DNA from: JBCCTX01 sp965263105
GTDB lineage: Bacteria; Bacteroidota; Bacteroidia; J057
Direction of reading: 5' to 3'
DNA length: 64,000 bases
Assembly: GCA_965263105.1 (NCBI GenBank)
Contig: CBDHGL010000002.1
Coordinates: forward strand, 806,001-870,000
Under the pieces are notes generated by a model, which saw nothing but the letters and a program-made list of their open reading frames with translations, did no database searches and was not told where the DNA came from. Each line of letters starts with the position of its first letter. Positions within the stretch are counted from its first letter, which is position 1. A program made the position numbers and the translations under genes. Below, in pieces: positions 35,745-43,937 of this stretch.

Positions 35745-35822
35745 AGTACGAGTAAGACCGCCTATTCATACAAGCTATTGGGGATTTCCCTTATTATTTA
35801 GAAATCACTTCCCCTACCTACC

Positions 35823-36770
35823 TCAATTCCGCTTTACAAAAGAGGACCTATAGGTTCTATCCGCTTCAATCTTCAAGAGGTATATACCGGGGGAGAGAGG
35901 AGAAACATCTAATTGAAGGCTGGAACTCCCCAAAGTAGGGGAGAAACTACTCCCGAGGCTTTCCCCAAATAGGGTAAATAGCTCCACCTGATGGATGGGG
36001 ACATTTTCCATAGAGATCTTCAGCATATTTTGGCTGGGATTGGGAAAGACCATCAGATTGGGAGGGCTTATCCAGGCCTTGTTGGAAACCTCTATGAGGA
36101 AATCCTCCACATTGTAGTTACAAACGTTAATAGAATCGTTGGCTCCCAGGGGAATACTTACCAGATCTTCCGGCAAACCTATACAGCTTGGATCCTCGTA
36201 TCCGATAAAGCCACAGGACAACGGCGGGTCTACCGCCCCAAACTGTGGGATAAAGAAGCCTAGGTCGCCAATTTTTTCCACAAGTGGCCCAGAAAAAAAG
36301 GCCCCATTACATCCCTCATCAATGGCGTGTGGTTCAGATATGTATTGCACCCTCAGGGTTTGATCCCCCAACTGAATAGTTGAAACAGAATCGATGCGAA
36401 CCTTTAAGGGAATTCCATCGCATATTTCGGTAAATACCTCCAGGGTATCACCTGCTCCTAGGGAAAAATTATAGAGTAGGTTAAAACTACCCTCATAGTA
36501 TCGAAAGACGGTATCGCCACTCTGGTAGAGGTAAATTTCATCCTCCTCTAGGTTTTGGCATTCTGGACATCCTAAGATACGACAGGACTTACCTCCCAGG
36601 AGGGTATCGCCCAAAGATTCAAAGACTACAGGGAATGTTCCCGCTCGATCAAAGTAACAGCCTTCGTAGGTCCATTTGGTGCCGGGCTCAGCCCATTCGA
36701 CTGGGACATCTTGACATAAGGAGGCAAAAGGCAAGGTACATGCCATTATACAAAGTAAGGCTTGTTTCAT
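35823..36770 (-). CDS. Secreted protein with T9SS sorting domain
   Basis: 315 residues. Signal peptide 'LLCIMACTLPFASLCQ'. The middle is a cysteine-containing beta-rich region ('CRILGCPECQNLEEDEIYLYQ', 'GDTLEVFTEICDGIPLKVR') that I do not recognise; paired cysteines suggest disulfides. The C-terminus 'LMVFPNPSQNMLKISMEN' to 'LSPGIYLLKIEAD' is a type A T9SS sorting signal, so it should reach the cell surface or medium. Transcribed divergently from the FtsX permease at 36986, with a 215-nt shared upstream region. Confidence 0.82.
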   Translation of the reverse strand: MKQALLCIMACTLPFASLCQDVPVEWAEPGTKWTYEGCYFDRAGTFPVVFESLGDTLLGGKSCRILGCPECQNLEEDEIYLYQSGDTVFRYYEGSFNLLYNFSLGAGDTLEVFTEICDGIPLKVRIDSVSTIQLGDQTLRVQYISEPHAIDEGCNGAFFSGPLVEKIGDLGFFIPQFGAVDPPLSCGFIGYEDPSCIGLPEDLVSIPLGANDSINVCNYNVEDFLIEVSNKAWISPPNLMVFPNPSQNMLKISMENVPIHQVELFTLFGESLGSSFSPTLGSSSLQLDVSPLSPGIYLLKIEADRTYRSSFVKRN

Positions 36771-36836
36771 TTTGGATATATTTTTGGGGTTCGATGGAAG
36801 TTATAAAGAACCGGTCAAAGGTATTAGGCAAAAAAA

Positions 36837-36865
36837 TGTTCCTATCTGGAACACCAAATGTTCCA
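36837..36865. promoter_or_regulatory. TGTTCC / TGGAACA / TGTTCCA repeat cluster
   Basis: Three copies of one hexamer in alternating orientation: TGTTCC at 36837, TGGAACA at 36847-36853 and TGTTCCA at 36859-36865. The last two form a 7-bp inverted repeat with a 5-nt gap, and the first two form a second overlapping pair. It sits between divergent genes and looks like an operator with competing dimer sites. Confidence 0.4.
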
Positions 36866-36936
36866 CATCGAAACACCAGAAACAATTATTAAGGGTAATA
36901 AAAAAGATAAAAATTTGACTGTCAGCAATTTACATT

Positions 36937-36962
36937 CAGGAATATTTGTTGCAAATATCCTG
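36937..36962. repeat. Near-perfect hairpin before the FtsX permease
   Basis: CAGGAATATTTG and CAAATATCCTG pair over 11 bp with one bulged A and a 3-nt loop. It ends 23 nt before the permease ATG at 36986, so it may shape translation of that mRNA or be an operator. No T-run follows, so a terminator is unlikely. Confidence 0.35.
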
Positions 36963-36985
36963 ATGTATCATCCAAAGCCCCCGCT

Positions 36986-39397
36986 ATGTTCAAAACCCAT
37001 TTTTTACTCGCTATCCGCCATTTCTGGAAAAATAAGACTATTTCCTTCATCAACTTGACAGGTCTTAGCCTGGGAATCGTTGCTTTTGTCCTAATTCTCC
37101 AATATGTATCCTTTGAATGGAGCTACAACCGGATGTATGTAAATGCAGATCAGGTATACCGCATTGTAGAAGCCTCTGAAAATGAGTTTAACCAACCTCC
37201 TGGATATGCCCCAATCCTTGCGAGTCAATTCCCCGCCGTGGAAGCCTATACACGTCTAATACCCGATTTTGGCAATGGGGTGGTTCAACCCGAGACAGAG
37301 CAAGACCCCAGTTATTTTCGGGAGAATAAAACGGCTTTTGTGGATTCGGGCTTTCTGTCTTTGTTTGATCGGCCCCTTATCCAGGGCGAGGCAGGTTTTT
37401 CGGGTCCTAAGCAACTCCTGTTATCGGCCTCAGCCGCTAAGAAATACTTTGGAAGTCAAACTCCCGTAGGCAAAACCCTACAGATCGACAACCAGTTTGG
37501 TTCCACCACCTACACAGCGGTGGGGGTCTTTGAAGACTTTCCTCCCAACACCGATTATTCCTATGATGTCTTACTCGCCATCAGTACCCTCGAATCCCCC
37601 GAAAACCGAATTACCAACGACTGGGCAGACCCCAATAGCCTTGATAATGGCTTTAGCTTCCTTTTCGTAAAACTCCAGGACAATGCCGATGCAGAGGCAC
37701 TTGGCCAGGCCTGCACCCAGTGGATACAGGAAGCGGCAGGGGATGATAAACTTCAAATTGCTTTTCAGCCCCTTTCCGAAATACACCTGGGCAAAAGCCT
37801 ATACGATCCACTCCCTCAATATGGTAATCGCTCTATGGTGATTTTCCTATTGTGTATTGCTGCCCTCATTCTGGCAATTGCCCTAGTAAACTATGTCAAC
37901 CTTTCGACGGCCCAAGGCATGGAGCGCGCCAAGGAAGTCGGAATCAGAAAGGTTACAGGGGCCCGGAGGCCTCAATTAGCGTATCAGTACTTACTGGAAA
38001 CTTTTTTGATCACATCACTTGCTGTCCTAGTGGCCTTCGCCTTCCTCCCCATCATTCAGCCGGGATTCAATCGGTTGGTGGGCCAGCCCTTGAGCTTGGA
38101 TATCCTATGGAGTAGCTTCTATTTTTGGATGGGGGCCACCATCCTGATGATTGGAACCCTAATAGCAGGAGGCTATGTGGCCTTCGCTTTGACGAGCTTT
38201 GCCCCCATTCAAAGCCTAAAAGGAGCCTTCTCTACTTCACCAAGGGGTACCTTGCTCAGAAAGGGCTTGGTCGTGGCACAGTTTGCCATTTCTATCGCCT
38301 TAATCGCCGGCACCCTCATCCTCTTCCTCCAATTGCGCTTTGTCAAAAATCGAGAACTCGGGGTTGAAGTCAACCAGCATATTGCTATTCAAGGGCCTAG
38401 TGTAAAAGGAGAAAATTATGGGGAACGTACCCAGGTATTTCGAGACAAACTTGGCCAACTCCCCTTTGTAAATGCCTACTGCTCTTCAGGCGGTATCCCA
38501 GGTACACATTATAACTTCAGCGCCAATCAAATCACCCGTACCCATCCCAATCCCGGAGATAAAGAAATTTCCTACTCCATTTTATTCATAGATGAACGCT
38601 ATATAGAAACCTATCAGATTCCCCTTCTAGCTGGACGAAACTTTTCTGCGGATGAAGCTCAAAAAGGTTTCGATGCGAAGAAGGTCATATTCAACGAAAC
38701 AGCCTTAAAGTCCATCGGGTTTGAAAGTCCTCGTGAAGCTATTGGTGCCATAGTCAAATGGGGAGATACTTCTTGGGAAATAATTGGGGTGATGAAAGAC
38801 TACAACCACCGCTCCTTACACAGCCCCGTAGAGCCCATCATATTTATCCCCGAAAGAAATAATGGGTATTTTACTATAGACATGAACATGGAGGATTTCT
38901 CCATCAAAAAAACTGAGCTAGCTGCTTTATATGCAGAGACGTTTCCTGGTAACCCTTTTGAGTTCGAATTTCTGGATGAAACCTATGCGAAGCTATACGA
39001 GTCCGAACAACGATTGGGGAAGTTGTTTTCCATCGGTTCTTTGCTGGCAATCTTCATCTCAGCCATGGGTTTGCTAGGACTGGCAAGCTTTGTTGCCAAG
39101 CAAAAGACGAAAGAAATTGGTATTCGCAAAGTGCTGGGCGCTACGGTCAGTCAAATTATCCAGTTGCTCTCCCAGGACTTTCTCAAACTGGTCCTCTTTT
39201 CGTTCTTCCTTGCTGCTCCCATCGCCTGGTATGTCATGAATACCTGGCTAAAGAATTTTGCCTATCGGATTGACATCCCTTTCTGGATATTTACTCTATC
39301 TGGACTTAGTGCAGCCCTTCTGGCCTTTTTGACCATTGGCATACAAAGTTTACGCGTTGCCACAGCTAATCCTGTTGATAGCCTAAGAAACGAATAA
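36986..39397 (+). CDS. FtsX/MacB-type ABC permease
   Basis: 803 residues, two tandem MacB-PCD plus FtsX units and no prefix domain. The first transmembrane helix follows 'LLAIRHFWKNKTISFINLTGLSLG'. The FtsX repeats show 'LSTAQGMERAKEVGIRKVTGARRPQLAYQ' and 'FVAKQKTKEIGIRKVLGATVSQIIQL'. It ends with the usual 'NPVDSLRNE'. Such proteins couple to a LolD/MacB-type ATPase to pull on envelope substrates or export peptides; no ATPase gene lies nearby, so a distant one must serve. A close paralogue follows 80 nt downstream. Confidence 0.92.
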   Translation: MFKTHFLLAIRHFWKNKTISFINLTGLSLGIVAFVLILQYVSFEWSYNRMYVNADQVYRIVEASENEFNQPPGYAPILASQFPAVEAYTRLIPDFGNGVVQPETEQDPSYFRENKTAFVDSGFLSLFDRPLIQGEAGFSGPKQLLLSASAAKKYFGSQTPVGKTLQIDNQFGSTTYTAVGVFEDFPPNTDYSYDVLLAISTLESPENRITNDWADPNSLDNGFSFLFVKLQDNADAEALGQACTQWIQEAAGDDKLQIAFQPLSEIHLGKSLYDPLPQYGNRSMVIFLLCIAALILAIALVNYVNLSTAQGMERAKEVGIRKVTGARRPQLAYQYLLETFLITSLAVLVAFAFLPIIQPGFNRLVGQPLSLDILWSSFYFWMGATILMIGTLIAGGYVAFALTSFAPIQSLKGAFSTSPRGTLLRKGLVVAQFAISIALIAGTLILFLQLRFVKNRELGVEVNQHIAIQGPSVKGENYGERTQVFRDKLGQLPFVNAYCSSGGIPGTHYNFSANQITRTHPNPGDKEISYSILFIDERYIETYQIPLLAGRNFSADEAQKGFDAKKVIFNETALKSIGFESPREAIGAIVKWGDTSWEIIGVMKDYNHRSLHSPVEPIIFIPERNNGYFTIDMNMEDFSIKKTELAALYAETFPGNPFEFEFLDETYAKLYESEQRLGKLFSIGSLLAIFISAMGLLGLASFVAKQKTKEIGIRKVLGATVSQIIQLLSQDFLKLVLFSFFLAAPIAWYVMNTWLKNFAYRIDIPFWIFTLSGLSAALLAFLTIGIQSLRVATANPVDSLRNE

Positions 39398-39477
39398 GCT
39401 ATCTGTAAGCATATTGCTCAACAAGCTACTGTTCTATTTTTCAATTCTCCAGTATCAATTAAAAGTTATCCTAAACC

Positions 39478-41856
39478 ATGTTATTCTCCCAACTCAAAAT
39501 CGCCTTTAGAAGCCTATTGTCCAACAGGCTCTTTACCTTCATCAATATAGTCGGACTGTCTATCGGTATGGCCGTAGCTCTACTTATATCTTTGTGGATC
39601 CAAAACGAATTGCGTTTTGATAATTATCACTCCGAGGTAGATAAGCTATACCGAGCCATTAGCCATATAGATGTGGGGGATGAGTATTGGCACTGGGGGA
39701 CCCTGCCACTGCCCTTATGTGAAAAAGCCGTTGAAGAGATACCCGAAATCGAAGAGTTAGCTAAGGGACTGGTAGATGACAACTTGCTTTTTCGATTACC
39801 GAATGGAAATTTACACGAAGAAGAGCAGGTAGCCTATGTCGACACCAATTGGTTTGATATGTTTAGCTACCAAACTATTGAGGGGTCCTATCCCTCCTTT
39901 TTCTCCAATATTTCCAATATCGCCCTTACAGAGGATCTGGCTAATCAATTATTTGGGAATGAAAGCGCTATGGGACAAATCATCGAGATTGATTCTATCC
40001 CTTATCAAGTAAACCTGATTTTGGCGAAAAACCCTAGCAATACAATCTTTCAATTCCAGGCCTTTATTCCTCTGAAAGCGCGTTGGGCGAATGCAAAAAA
40101 ACTCAAACAGGATATGTCCTGGGGGAATTATGATTATTATGCCTTTCTGAAGGGGACAAACCCCAGTTCGATAGAAAAAAAGCTCTCCTCCTTTATCTCT
40201 GAAAAGGGAGAAGAGGATGAGAAAAGCTATGTTACCCTTGTCCCCCTGAAAGATGTGCGATTCAACCAGGAGTTGGATAGTGACGAATTTGAGCACCAAG
40301 AAAAATCTTCTCTCTATATCTTTGGTCTATTAGGTTTCATTATCCTACTTACTGCCACCCTTAACTATATCAGTCTTTCTACGGCTTTGATAAATCGGCG
40401 AATAAAGGAAATAGGAATCAAAAAAGTAATTGGAGCTTCCTTTAAGCACATTTTTTCTCAGGTGTTGGTGGAATCGCTGATCATGAGTACCCTTGCCATT
40501 TTTTTAGCTGCATGGATAGCCGAGCATTACATTGCCATATTGAACTCACTTATTGGGATTCCTTTAGCAATTAACTATGGCTCCAGCCACATATGGTTTT
40601 TAATGGGGGGGCTTTTATTGCTTAGTCTTTTTCTTGCAGGAGTTTATCCGGCTATCTTATTTGCGGGCTTTAAACCGATTCGCTTACTTAATAAAATCAA
40701 CAACAGCCCTGGTGGATTTTCTATTAGAAAGGCCCTTGTAGTTACCCAATTCGGAATAGCGATAGCAGTACTTATTTGTACTGTACTATTTCAAAGACAG
40801 CTTCAATTTATCCTTGAAAAGAATGTGGGCTACGATCGTTCCCATGTTCTCCAATTCCAACCAGAATTATTTAGCAATAATTGGGAAGAAAATTATCGAT
40901 TGTTTGGCCTATGGGAAGAAGAACTTAGGAAAATACCAGAATTTGAGGCTGTTGCCAATGTGACTAATTCTTTGGTGCAAATAAGTAGTTTCAATGGGGG
41001 GAATTTCCACTGGCAAGGAAAGGATCCTAATCTTGAGGCCCAGGTTGGCGTCCTTGGTGCAGATGAAAAACTTCAGTCCTTGTTTCAGCTAGAAATAGCC
41101 CAAGGTAGATGGTTCTCTGATTCTCTTAAAACAGATAAAAACCATGTAATTTTAAATGAGGCCGCCATAAAACGCTACAACATTCCCGAACCAGTAGTCG
41201 GAAAACCTATTGATTGGAAAGGACAGAAGGGGCAAATTATCGGGATTGTTAAGGATTTCCACTATCAAAGTATGCATATTCCCATAGAGCCCTTGTTGAT
41301 TCATTATAAAACTTCTCCTGCTCGGGTTATGCTGGCCCGGATTCGGGGAGGAAATACTCAGTTTGCCCTTAAAAAAGCCCAGGAATCTTTTGAGACTTTA
41401 CTCCCCCAGGTAGCTTTTAAATACAAGTTTCTGGATGAGGACTATGAAGAACTTCACAAAACGGAGGCCGATATGACCTGGCTATTCAAAATCTTAGCCG
41501 GATTGTTGGTTTTCATTTCCTGCCTGGGCTTATTTGGCCTAAGCACTTTTTCCGTAGAGCGTAGAACCAAAGAGATTGGGATTAGAAAGATATTAGGAGC
41601 TAGGGTAAATCAAATTGTGCAATTGCTCTCATTAGACTTTCTAAAACTTGTAGGAATCGCCCTTGTTGTGGCTAGTCCCATCGCCTGGTTCGCCCTGGAT
41701 AAATGGCTGGAGTCCTTTGCCTATCGCGTGTCCATTTCCTGGAGCATATTTGCCTTGGCTGGTCTCATGGCAATTGGGCTGGCATTCCTGACAGTGGCCG
41801 CTCAAAGCTTCAAAGCAGCTATTGCCAATCCGGTGGAAGCCCTAAGAGCGGAATAG
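39478..41856 (+). CDS. FtsX/MacB-type ABC permease
   Basis: 792 residues, same architecture as the gene before it: 'FRSLLSNRLFTFINIVGLSIGMAVAL', first FtsX unit with 'STALINRRIKEIGIKKVIGASFKHIF', second with 'FSVERRTKEIGIRKILGARVNQIVQL', and a 'NPVEALRAE' end. The coding DNA looks somewhat more AT-rich than its neighbour, so the two may have separate histories and not be a recent duplication. A strong terminator follows, closing the run of permease genes. Confidence 0.92.
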   Translation: MLFSQLKIAFRSLLSNRLFTFINIVGLSIGMAVALLISLWIQNELRFDNYHSEVDKLYRAISHIDVGDEYWHWGTLPLPLCEKAVEEIPEIEELAKGLVDDNLLFRLPNGNLHEEEQVAYVDTNWFDMFSYQTIEGSYPSFFSNISNIALTEDLANQLFGNESAMGQIIEIDSIPYQVNLILAKNPSNTIFQFQAFIPLKARWANAKKLKQDMSWGNYDYYAFLKGTNPSSIEKKLSSFISEKGEEDEKSYVTLVPLKDVRFNQELDSDEFEHQEKSSLYIFGLLGFIILLTATLNYISLSTALINRRIKEIGIKKVIGASFKHIFSQVLVESLIMSTLAIFLAAWIAEHYIAILNSLIGIPLAINYGSSHIWFLMGGLLLLSLFLAGVYPAILFAGFKPIRLLNKINNSPGGFSIRKALVVTQFGIAIAVLICTVLFQRQLQFILEKNVGYDRSHVLQFQPELFSNNWEENYRLFGLWEEELRKIPEFEAVANVTNSLVQISSFNGGNFHWQGKDPNLEAQVGVLGADEKLQSLFQLEIAQGRWFSDSLKTDKNHVILNEAAIKRYNIPEPVVGKPIDWKGQKGQIIGIVKDFHYQSMHIPIEPLLIHYKTSPARVMLARIRGGNTQFALKKAQESFETLLPQVAFKYKFLDEDYEELHKTEADMTWLFKILAGLLVFISCLGLFGLSTFSVERRTKEIGIRKILGARVNQIVQLLSLDFLKLVGIALVVASPIAWFALDKWLESFAYRVSISWSIFALAGLMAIGLAFLTVAAQSFKAAIANPVEALRAE

Positions 41857-41869
41857 GGTGTTGGTCGAG

Positions 41870-41918
41870 GGACCATACAGGCTTATTATTCTCTGCCAAC
41901 CTGTATGGTCCTTTTTTT
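41870..41918 (+). terminator. Rho-independent terminator
   Basis: GGACCATACAGG (41870-41881) pairs perfectly with CCTGTATGGTCC (41900-41911) over 12 bp with an 18-nt loop, followed by seven T (41912-41918). It begins 14 nt after the permease stop and is the clearest terminator in the window. Confidence 0.88.
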
Positions 41919-41951
41919 GTATCTTGGCAACGCAAATATCGCCTTTGATAC

Positions 41952-42635
41952 ATGACTTTATCCTTTCCTCGTCCCATGATTCAAGAGATCTTCCGAGAAG
42001 TACGAACCTATATCCAGAGCCCTATAGATGAGATTGCGCCAGACCAACGTTTGGCTCACAAAATATCCCGTCTGTTTGGAGTTCTCCTAATTGATTTGGG
42101 AATCATGGCCATTTTGATTGGCTTGCTTTCCGCGCTGGAAGCGGCGGGGTGGTTGCCGCTGGACCAAAACAAACTCCCTGAAGTGCTGGATGAATTCCCT
42201 GTTTGGCAACTTCTGGCCCTGGTGATCCTATTCATTCCCTTATTGGAAGAGCTGATTTTTAGGGCCTATCTACGTTTTGATCGGAATATTTTTATTCTCC
42301 CCCTTTTGTGGTTCTCCGGATTGGGAGGAAAAGAAAAAAAGGAAGCCTCCAGAGCGGCCATCCGGAGAAGTTGGAACCGGAACTATCGCAGCATTTTTTA
42401 TGTAGCGGCGATAATTTTTGGGCTGATTCACATCAGCAATTACGAAATGACTAATGAGGTCTTATTAGTGGCCCCTCTGCTGGTTCTTCCTCAGATAGTG
42501 GTAGGGCTCTTGCTGGGTTTTCTCCGAGTTCGATACGGCTTTTTCTGGGGGTTCATGCTACATGCCTTGCACAATTTTGCCTTCCTAGGTCTGCCTTTGC
42601 TCATATTCGGCAAGGAAGTACTTTCTCAAATGTAG
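41952..42635 (+). CDS. CPBP-family intramembrane protease (CAAX/Abi type)
   Basis: 227 residues with five or six hydrophobic helices. The conserved motifs are in place: 'IPLLEELIFRAYLRF' with Glu99-Glu100 and the Arg, 'FGLIHISNYE' with a catalytic-site His, and 'MLHALHNFAF' with the last His/Asn pair. Family members are glutamate-dependent intramembrane proteases that process prenylated or bacteriocin-like peptides, or act as immunity proteins. Isolated by a terminator upstream and a convergent gene downstream, so it is probably monocistronic; substrate unknown. Confidence 0.87.
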   Translation: MTLSFPRPMIQEIFREVRTYIQSPIDEIAPDQRLAHKISRLFGVLLIDLGIMAILIGLLSALEAAGWLPLDQNKLPEVLDEFPVWQLLALVILFIPLLEELIFRAYLRFDRNIFILPLLWFSGLGGKEKKEASRAAIRRSWNRNYRSIFYVAAIIFGLIHISNYEMTNEVLLVAPLLVLPQIVVGLLLGFLRVRYGFFWGFMLHALHNFAFLGLPLLIFGKEVLSQM

Positions 42636-42647
42636 TTGCTCTTTCGA

Positions 42648-43490
42648 TTACAAATTCACGGTCATCCCTTCTTGCGCTAAGCTGATGCGGAAGGGGTAGG
42701 ATCTCTCGTTTAGGCAGTCTGCCACCATGGCATTGAGGAAATCATCTGTATGGCTGGGATCGTGGTGAAAGCAGACTAGGTGTCTGACTTCGGAGAGTTC
42801 AGCAAACTTCAGCGCATGGATGATCGAACTATGTCCCCAGCCATTTCTCGCTGCATATTCGGCGGTGGTAAATTGGGCATCGTGGATGAGCAAATCCGCG
42901 GATTGGGCCAACTCGTAGCCAGAAGTCCACTCTGGGGCCAAGGGAAAGTGCTCCACTCCCAATGCAGGTTCGTGGTCGGGCAGATAGGTGAATACCTTTT
43001 GGGTGCTTTGTTGTTCAATCCGGTATCCCAGTGTAGGACCTGGATGGCAGATATAATTATGAGAAATTCGAAAAGGTCCGATGTCAATCGGATGAGCAGG
43101 GATGTGGTGGAGTATCAGTTTACAGTTAAAATCCCGCAAGCGCAAAGGAAAGAGCGGAGGAGAGAGATAGCGGTTTAGTTGCTCCTGTAGGCTACTTCCT
43201 TCATGAGCTGGACCCCAGATATGAACTTCACTTTGAGAATTAAAGAAATGGCGGAAAAATCCCAGGCCTTGGATGTGATCCATGTGCAGGTGGGTGAGTA
43301 AGATATGGATTACCGGAAACTCGTCTGCTTCAAAGGAGGCACCCATTTTTCGAATGCCCGAACCTGCATCCAAAATAATGAGGGTATCCCCCTCTGTCAC
43401 CGACACACAGGATGTATTTCCTCCGATTCGTTGGGTGTCCGGGCCAAAAGTGGGAATAGCGCCTCGGGAACCCCAGATTTTGATGGTCAT
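42648..43490 (-). CDS. MBL-fold metallo-hydrolase
   Basis: I take ATG 43490 ('MTIKIWGSRGAIPTFGP'); the frame extends six codons further to a TTG inside the PAS gene. 280 residues of the metallo-beta-lactamase fold near the RNase Z/PhnP branch: 'SCVSVTEGDTLIILDAGSGIR', metal motif 'LLTHLHMDH', 'LLIHDAQFTTAEY' and 'LVCFHHDPSHTDD' supplying further ligands. This branch includes cyclic-nucleotide and cyclic-phosphate phosphodiesterases. It follows the PAS gene by 5 nt in a run headed by a kinase-cyclase, so a second-messenger-degrading role is plausible but unproven. Confidence 0.85.
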   Translation of the reverse strand: MTIKIWGSRGAIPTFGPDTQRIGGNTSCVSVTEGDTLIILDAGSGIRKMGASFEADEFPVIHILLTHLHMDHIQGLGFFRHFFNSQSEVHIWGPAHEGSSLQEQLNRYLSPPLFPLRLRDFNCKLILHHIPAHPIDIGPFRISHNYICHPGPTLGYRIEQQSTQKVFTYLPDHEPALGVEHFPLAPEWTSGYELAQSADLLIHDAQFTTAEYAARNGWGHSSIIHALKFAELSEVRHLVCFHHDPSHTDDFLNAMVADCLNERSYPFRISLAQEGMTVNL

Positions 43491-43495
43491 CGTCG

Positions 43496-43882
43496 TTAAG
43501 TTTTCCAAAAAATAGCCATTGCTCCCAGAAATCGCTCTGCCCGTCCAATAATGGGAAGGCTGGTTACAAACAGCTCGTGTCGTTCACCGGTCAGGCTGTA
43601 GATCCAAAAAGATCCATGTGCCGGATTCTGGGTGTTTAGGGTTTGTACCAAGGGAAGTTGATCGGGAGCAAGCAAGTTTTCATTTTGATCATGAGGCTTA
43701 AAGGCGGCGGCCCATTCTTCTGCCGGCATCGGACCGGTATCTTCAAAACGCCTGCCTAAAAGTGATTCAGCCGATTTGTTAAAAAATAATAGGCCCCCTC
43801 CCGGATCTGTAATGAATATGGGAACGGACAAACAATCTGCCAACTGCCTGCTTAAAATCACCTCAATTTCTCTCGAAGACAT
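43496..43882 (-). CDS. PAS-domain protein
   Basis: 128 residues, a single PAS fold: 'LSVPIFITDPGGGLLFFNKSAESLLGRRFEDTG', then 'SFWIYSLTGERHELFVTSLPIIGRAERFLGAMAIFWKT' features (the 'G..r.l.vt..Pi' core of a PAS sheet). No output domain is attached, so it likely signals by binding a partner, perhaps the upstream TPR-kinase-cyclase or the downstream hydrolase. Gaps of 55 nt and 5 nt to its neighbours indicate one operon. Ligand unknown. Confidence 0.78.
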   Translation of the reverse strand: MSSREIEVILSRQLADCLSVPIFITDPGGGLLFFNKSAESLLGRRFEDTGPMPAEEWAAAFKPHDQNENLLAPDQLPLVQTLNTQNPAHGSFWIYSLTGERHELFVTSLPIIGRAERFLGAMAIFWKT

Positions 43883-43937
43883 CTGTTTTCAATGGTTAAT
43901 TGGAGTTAATATAGCAAAAAGGGACGGAAATCAGGCA

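Noticed and set aside
36847..36862. Sigma-54 promoter
   Set aside because: TGGAAC with suitable spacing to a TG resembles -24/-12, but the essential GC of the -12 element is GT and the site is better explained as an inverted repeat.
42780..43178. 132-codon plus-strand frame opposite the MBL-fold gene
   Set aside because: Antisense to a gene with clear metal-binding motifs; no family features of its own.
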